The position numbers and the translations under genes were made by a program. Of a stretch of DNA of 40,742 bases, positions 37,638-40,742 are shown in pieces; positions within the stretch are counted from its first letter, which is position 1, and each line of letters starts with the position of its first letter. The notes beneath the pieces are model-generated. The model did not search any database. It saw nothing but the letters and a program-made list of their open reading frames with translations, and was not told the DNA's origin. Source of the stretch: a virus; IMG/VR virus record IMGVR_UViG_3300032116_015691, positions 1 through 40,742 of that record, one strand, 5' to 3'.

Positions 37638-38242
37638 CGAAAGGCAGGTCCTGTGAGCCAAGCCACTAAGGTACGACGGGTCCCTTGTGTAACAGGGGTA
37701 ACTCTGTGTAAAACAAAGCTGGGGAATACAGCTATCAATCCCAGATCTTTGGAAATGGTTTGGGGTTCGGAACCCAAGTTTACTTGAAGATTGCCACCAT
37801 CGTACTCACTGGGATCACTCAATTGTAGCACTACACTGAGTTTGCGTGGACCATAATTGGTGGATGAAACTCCGCTGTCAATGTGCCAAGTGTAATGACC
37901 TTCGTCCTCACCGTGGTATTCAGTGTATTGCAGATGCTCCCCAAAGCCCCATAAATCAAAACGAAAATGCTGACCGTTCAAATTGCGGGCAATATTTCCC
38001 AGCCTTTGGTAAATCCAGTCGGTGTCTGGACCAGCTTCAATCCAACTGGTTTTGCTCTTGCGTATTTGTTCATAATTTTGTGCAGGATCGTAGCCACCTA
38101 TTATTGCTTTGCCAGGTTGCCTGGCTTGGCCCAATTGAATTATTTTTTTGATGTCCTCTCCTGAAAATCCATCCTTCCAAGTGGCAACATTGGCTTCACC
38201 AGCACCAAAACTGGGACTTGGTAAAAATTGATACACTGACAT
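37634..38242 (-). CDS. 2OG-Fe(II) oxygenase, prolyl-4-hydroxylase-like
   Basis: 202 aa from ATG 38242 (AAGGAG about eight bases upstream). The double-stranded beta-helix core has the full facial triad and 2OG-binding Arg: YTWHIDSGV (His and Asp), then FPSFVLHRVTPVTQGTRRTLVAW (distal His, Arg), with the usual YDGGNLQVNLG between them. This family uses iron, oxygen and 2-oxoglutarate to hydroxylate proline or other residues. It directly faces three collagen-like genes, so hydroxylation of their GXY prolines is a plausible job. 2OG oxygenases are common in T4-like aquatic phages and may instead modify nucleotides or other proteins; specificity is not shown. Confidence 0.85.
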   Translation of the reverse strand: MSVYQFLPSPSFGAGEANVATWKDGFSGEDIKKIIQLGQARQPGKAIIGGYDPAQNYEQIRKSKTSWIEAGPDTDWIYQRLGNIARNLNGQHFRFDLWGFGEHLQYTEYHGEDEGHYTWHIDSGVSSTNYGPRKLSVVLQLSDPSEYDGGNLQVNLGSEPQTISKDLGLIAVFPSFVLHRVTPVTQGTRRTLVAWLTGPAFR

Positions 38243-38290
38243 TTGAGCACTCCTTTGAATTGAACTATACAACGCACAGTGATTGTCTGC

Positions 38291-38299
38291 AATAAATAG
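38291..38299 (+). promoter_or_regulatory. Candidate late promoter (AATAAATAG)
   Basis: AATAAATAG lies 4 nt before the ATG at 38304, and the overlapping TAGGAA could serve as ribosome binding site. Confidence 0.5.
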
Positions 38300-38303
38300 G
38301 AAC

Positions 38304-38531
38304 ATGAGAGCAATGGATTTAGACAGCGCAGGCTATTACAGCCCTGACCAAGACCACTACACAATGCAAAATCAGTATGATCCACGGCGTCCCAAGATCA
38401 CAATTGCGCATTTGAACCAAATGAAAAGAATGCGCAGTGCCAAGAAACTGGAAAACCTTGTGCGCCGAGATTTGTTGGGCTTGTTGTATGGAGCTCCAGA
38501 GGCTGGTGCTGGCGGAATGCCAGGAATGTAA
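38304..38531 (+). CDS. Small head-region protein
   Basis: 75 aa from ATG 38304 (TAGGAA just upstream). It begins MRAMDLDSAGYYSPDQDHYT, has a basic helical middle (HLNQMKRMRSAKKLENLVRR) and ends in a Gly/Ala/Met tail (PEAGAGGMPGM). It lies at the start of the head assembly group, before the gp67-like gene. A small core or neck component is plausible by position only; sequence gives no family. Confidence 0.55.
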   Translation: MRAMDLDSAGYYSPDQDHYTMQNQYDPRRPKITIAHLNQMKRMRSAKKLENLVRRDLLGLLYGAPEAGAGGMPGM

Positions 38532-38580
38532 CAAAAATCACCCTATTTCTGCAATAAATCAGGGTTATTCTGCAACTCCT

Positions 38581-38589
38581 TCTAAATAA
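38581..38589 (+). promoter_or_regulatory. Candidate late promoter (TCTAAATAA)
   Basis: TCTAAATAA lies 37 nt before the ATG of the gp67-like gene at 38627, with a good AAAGGAG ribosome binding site in between. Confidence 0.55.
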
Positions 38590-38626
38590 ACACAGAGTCT
38601 ATCAACTTTACCAAAGGAGACAAACT

Positions 38627-39877
38627 ATGGCTAATAGCAAGCTGTTGAAGGTAATGGATTACCTTATCAACGAGCAAGAAGACAAAGCTCGTGACCTATT
38701 GCATCAAATCTTCATTGAGAAGGCCCGCGCAATACACGAGGAAATGCTGTCAGACGACGAGCACGAAATGGGCGGAGACGAAGGTGAAGACCTCGGCCGC
38801 GACGTGGAAGTGCATAAGGAAGAGATCGAAAGCGAGGAACACTATGGTGACGGCACCATGGAAGATGTGGACCTCGACGATGCTGTTGAAGACCTCACTG
38901 ACACAGCTGACGACGAAGACGTTGAAGTAGACGTGGACGTTGAAGACGAAGAAGAAGACATGGACATGGACGACGACGACATGGACATGGACGCTGAAAT
39001 GGACGCCGATGCCGACATGGACATGGATGCAGACATGGAAGGCGAAGAGCATGAGGAAGAAGGTGCAGATGAGCGCTTCCGTGACATTGAGCAAGCAATT
39101 GATGAGTTGACTGCTGAGTTTGAAGCTATGAAGGCTGAGCTGCATGGCGAACATGGGGACACGGAGGAGGACAAAGAGCCTTTGAAAGAAATGGCTGATT
39201 CGGGCACTACACCAGCGGGCACACACTACAAATTTAGCAGTGATGGCACAACTCTCGTTGTTAATGGAAGACGTCATAAAGTGCAAAGTGCATCTGGGTA
39301 TGGGTCTGTTGAAATATTAGTAGGCGACCTAAATATTGGTGGAACTCCCGCTGATTGTGAAGTTTGGGAAGAAGACGACGAAGAGAACATCCTATTCAGT
39401 GGTGATCAGGAAAAGTGCTGGCACTTTGTCATTGATCATTTAGCTGGCCTCAGAGAAAACTGGATGGACGACACCGACGATCTCGACGAAGAGTATGATG
39501 ATCTAGACGAGGCTGTTGAGCTTGACACTGTTCATGTTGACCTCAAGAAAGCTGCTGAAGTTGGTGCCGGCAAGTTTGCCCGTCCTGATGTGAGCAAAAC
39601 TAGCCCAACTCCAAAGGCCTCTCCAAGCCCAGTGCCTGGCGCAAAAGCTGTTGAGACTGGAAAAGGACCAAAGGCTGATGGTTACCATCTGCAACCAGCA
39701 CCCTCTAGTGCCAGCATGAACATCACCAACCGTCGCAAGAAGGCCACTGATGACATGGGACATGTGAGCAAGGAAGGCAGCACAAAGGCCATGTTGAACA
39801 AGGATCGCACCGAAGGATTCGGCGCAGCCAACGTTCGCAGCCCACTTGGCAGCACCGGAACTACACCAAAGAAGTAA
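38627..39877 (+). CDS. gp67-like prohead core protein, highly acidic
   Basis: 416 aa, much longer than T4 gp67 (80 aa). The N-terminus (LLKVMDYLINEQEDKARDLL, then HQIFIEKARAIHEEM) matches the gp67/gp68-type start: a helix followed by a strongly acidic tail. Residues about 40-150 are almost all Asp/Glu/Met, including a repeated D-M-D-M unit built from GACATG-type DNA repeats (about 38955-39045). An inserted folded domain (about 195-285; AGTHYKFSSDGTTLVVNGRR, then GEKCWHF-like) and a basic Pro/Ser/Lys C-terminus follow. Prohead core proteins of this kind are cut by the gp21 protease during maturation. Good AAAGGAG ribosome binding site. Confidence 0.65.
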   Translation: MANSKLLKVMDYLINEQEDKARDLLHQIFIEKARAIHEEMLSDDEHEMGGDEGEDLGRDVEVHKEEIESEEHYGDGTMEDVDLDDAVEDLTDTADDEDVEVDVDVEDEEEDMDMDDDDMDMDAEMDADADMDMDADMEGEEHEEEGADERFRDIEQAIDELTAEFEAMKAELHGEHGDTEEDKEPLKEMADSGTTPAGTHYKFSSDGTTLVVNGRRHKVQSASGYGSVEILVGDLNIGGTPADCEVWEEDDEENILFSGDQEKCWHFVIDHLAGLRENWMDDTDDLDEEYDDLDEAVELDTVHVDLKKAAEVGAGKFARPDVSKTSPTPKASPSPVPGAKAVETGKGPKADGYHLQPAPSSASMNITNRRKKATDDMGHVSKEGSTKAMLNKDRTEGFGAANVRSPLGSTGTTPKK

Positions 39878-39892
39878 TGATTTGAGTGAAGA

Positions 39893-39922
39893 AATACCGC
39901 AACTGAGTACAGTTGCGGTATT
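39893..39922 (+). terminator. Strong hairpin, possible terminator
   Basis: A perfect 12-bp stem, AATACCGCAACT/AGTTGCGGTATT, with a 6-nt loop, 15 nt after the gp67-like stop. The following tract is only TTGTCTTTG, so termination may be weak; it may instead protect the 3' end of the message. Confidence 0.55.
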
Positions 39923-39937
39923 GTCTTTGAAAAAACA

Positions 39938-39980
39938 CTGGTTTTTTCACCAAAAAACCAGCACTACAAACTTTTGTAGT
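39938..39980 (+). repeat. Two further short hairpins before the protease gene
   Basis: CTGGTTTTTT/AAAAAACCAG (39938-39947 with 39952-39961, loop CACC) and ACTACAA/TTGTAGT (39963-39969 with 39974-39980) follow the 12-bp hairpin, making three consecutive stems. The second ends at the late promoter at 39979. Confidence 0.6.
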
Positions 39981-39988
39981 AAATATCA
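39979..39988 (+). promoter_or_regulatory. Candidate late promoter (GTAAATATCA)
   Basis: GTAAATATCA lies 28 nt before the ATG of the protease gene at 40016, with CAGGAAAAC as ribosome binding site. Identical to 3457 and 32289. Confidence 0.65.
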
Positions 39989-40015
39989 TTACTGAAACCA
40001 AACAGGAAAACAAAA

Positions 40016-40648
40016 ATGGTTAAGATTCTACAAGAACACTTGCATTTTGATGACGCCCAAATGAAGGTGGTTACTGAGGCCATTGAAGGTGGTACAAAGA
40101 ACCTATTCATGGAAGGCATCTTCATTCAAGGAGGAATCAAAAATCACAACGGAAGAGTCTATCCTGTAGATGAGATTCGCAAAGCCGTAGAGCTAGTAAA
40201 TTCAAGCATCGCCAAAGACAACGGCGTGCCTGGTGAACTGGATCATCCACAAGAGCTGCAGATCCATTTGGATCGTGTGAGCCACAGCATCATCAAGATG
40301 TGGATGGATGGACCCAATGGCATCGGAAAGTTGAAGGTACTGCCAACACCTTGCGGTCAAATTGCAAAAACCTTGCTTGAGAGTGGTGTAAAACTTGGCG
40401 TTTCATCACGTGGCTCAGGCAATGTCGATCCCTATGGGAACGTTTCAGAATTTGAAATGTTAACAGTCGACATAGTGGCCAAACCTTCGGCACCAAGTGC
40501 ATATCCAGTACCTGTATATGAGGCTATGTATCACAGAAGGCTCGGCAGCAACATCAGAGACTTGGCAGAAAGCGTGCGTCATGATGAGAAGGCCCAAAAG
40601 CATCTCACCAAGACCCTGCTACGCTGGGTTAACGAGTTGAAGATTTAA
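40016..40648 (+). CDS. Prohead core protease (gp21-like)
   Basis: 210 aa (T4 gp21 212 aa). Diagnostic stretches are IQGGIKNHNGRVYPVDEI, GELDHPQELQIHLDRVSHSI, VLPTPCGQIAKTLLESGVKL then GVSSRGSG, and VDIVAKPSAPSA, which carry the His (GELDHP) and Ser (GVSSRG) of the herpesvirus-protease-like fold. The enzyme cleaves scaffold and core proteins inside the prohead before DNA packaging. It lies between the gp67-like and gp22-like genes, as in T4. Confidence 0.93.
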   Translation: MVKILQEHLHFDDAQMKVVTEAIEGGTKNLFMEGIFIQGGIKNHNGRVYPVDEIRKAVELVNSSIAKDNGVPGELDHPQELQIHLDRVSHSIIKMWMDGPNGIGKLKVLPTPCGQIAKTLLESGVKLGVSSRGSGNVDPYGNVSEFEMLTVDIVAKPSAPSAYPVPVYEAMYHRRLGSNIRDLAESVRHDEKAQKHLTKTLLRWVNELKI

Positions 40649-40666
40649 CAAGGAGACGCCAGTCCT

Positions 40667-40742
40667 ATGGAAAAACAACTACAAGAGCTCCTGGAGAACG
40701 AAGTGCTTGGCCCCGAAGCCAAAACTGCCCTTCAGGAAGCAT
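40667..40742 (+). CDS. gp22-like prohead scaffold protein, N-terminal part only
   Basis: Starts at ATG 40667 with AGGAG about 12 bases upstream and runs off the right edge after 25 codons. The visible sequence (MEKQLQELLENEVLGPEAKT, then ALQEA) has the helix and PEAKxALxEA pattern seen at the start of T4-like scaffold proteins, and it follows the gp21-like gene in the T4 order. The next gene would be expected to encode the major capsid protein. Confidence 0.65.
   Translation, partial: MEKQLQELLENEVLGPEAKTALQEA

Noticed and set aside
40667-40742. Major capsid protein at the right edge
   Set aside because: The visible N-terminus is short, helical and matches scaffold (gp22) by order and pattern, not capsid.

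Overview
This window looks like part of the genome of a T4-like tailed phage (myovirus). It carries recognisable T4-type core genes: portal (gp20-like), prohead core (gp67-like), prohead protease (gp21-like), the start of the scaffold (gp22-like), the baseplate/tail group (gp5, gp27, gp53 and gp48/54-like, gp26-like and a tape measure), the gp46/gp47 recombination nuclease and the gp55 late sigma factor. purM and free-standing metabolic genes resemble the auxiliary gene load of aquatic T4-like phages. No host marker or photosynthesis gene is present, so the host cannot be named.

Layout. Positions 1-7.4 kb form a tightly packed, mostly plus-strand block of early-type genes: a ParB-like protein, a 38-aa membrane peptide, purM (purine synthesis), pyrB (pyrimidine synthesis), several small proteins, a HARP-like helicase accessory protein and an SNF2-family helicase. 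Sigma70-like promoters sharing a CTCCTGC-type spacer sit in front of these units. From 7.4 to 38 kb genes switch strand almost every gene. In order: two glycosyltransferase-like genes; a structural protein; a baseplate cluster with a double-lysozyme spike; a Pol-beta-fold nucleotidyltransferase convergent with a large three-domain enzyme (ligase-like, HxGH nucleotidyltransferase, 2H phosphoesterase); gp55; a VSR-like homing endonuclease; gp47/gp46; a PD-(D/E)XK nuclease; an unknown protein; about 400 bp of apparently structured RNA; the gp26-like gene with a programmed frameshift extension; the tape measure; the portal; tail fibre proteins; a tandem family of collagen-like proteins; and a 2OG-Fe(II) oxygenase. 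The head assembly genes close the window (38.3-40.7 kb).

How it fits together. gp55 recognises TATAAATA-type late promoters, and matching motifs lie in front of most late genes, including back-to-back pairs in divergent gaps. Convergent genes often end on a shared four-base sequence in which both stop codons interleave. The most interesting points are: (1) a textbook -1 frameshift signal joining the gp26-like ORF to its downstream ORF; (2) a prolyl-hydroxylase-like oxygenase abutting three collagen-like fibre paralogs; (3) a Trl1-like three-domain enzyme next to a Pol-beta-type nucleotidyltransferase, suggesting a nucleic-acid end-processing or NAD-related cassette; (4) an unidentified large structured RNA; and (5) a tail spike with two different cell-wall-degrading domains in a non-T4 order.
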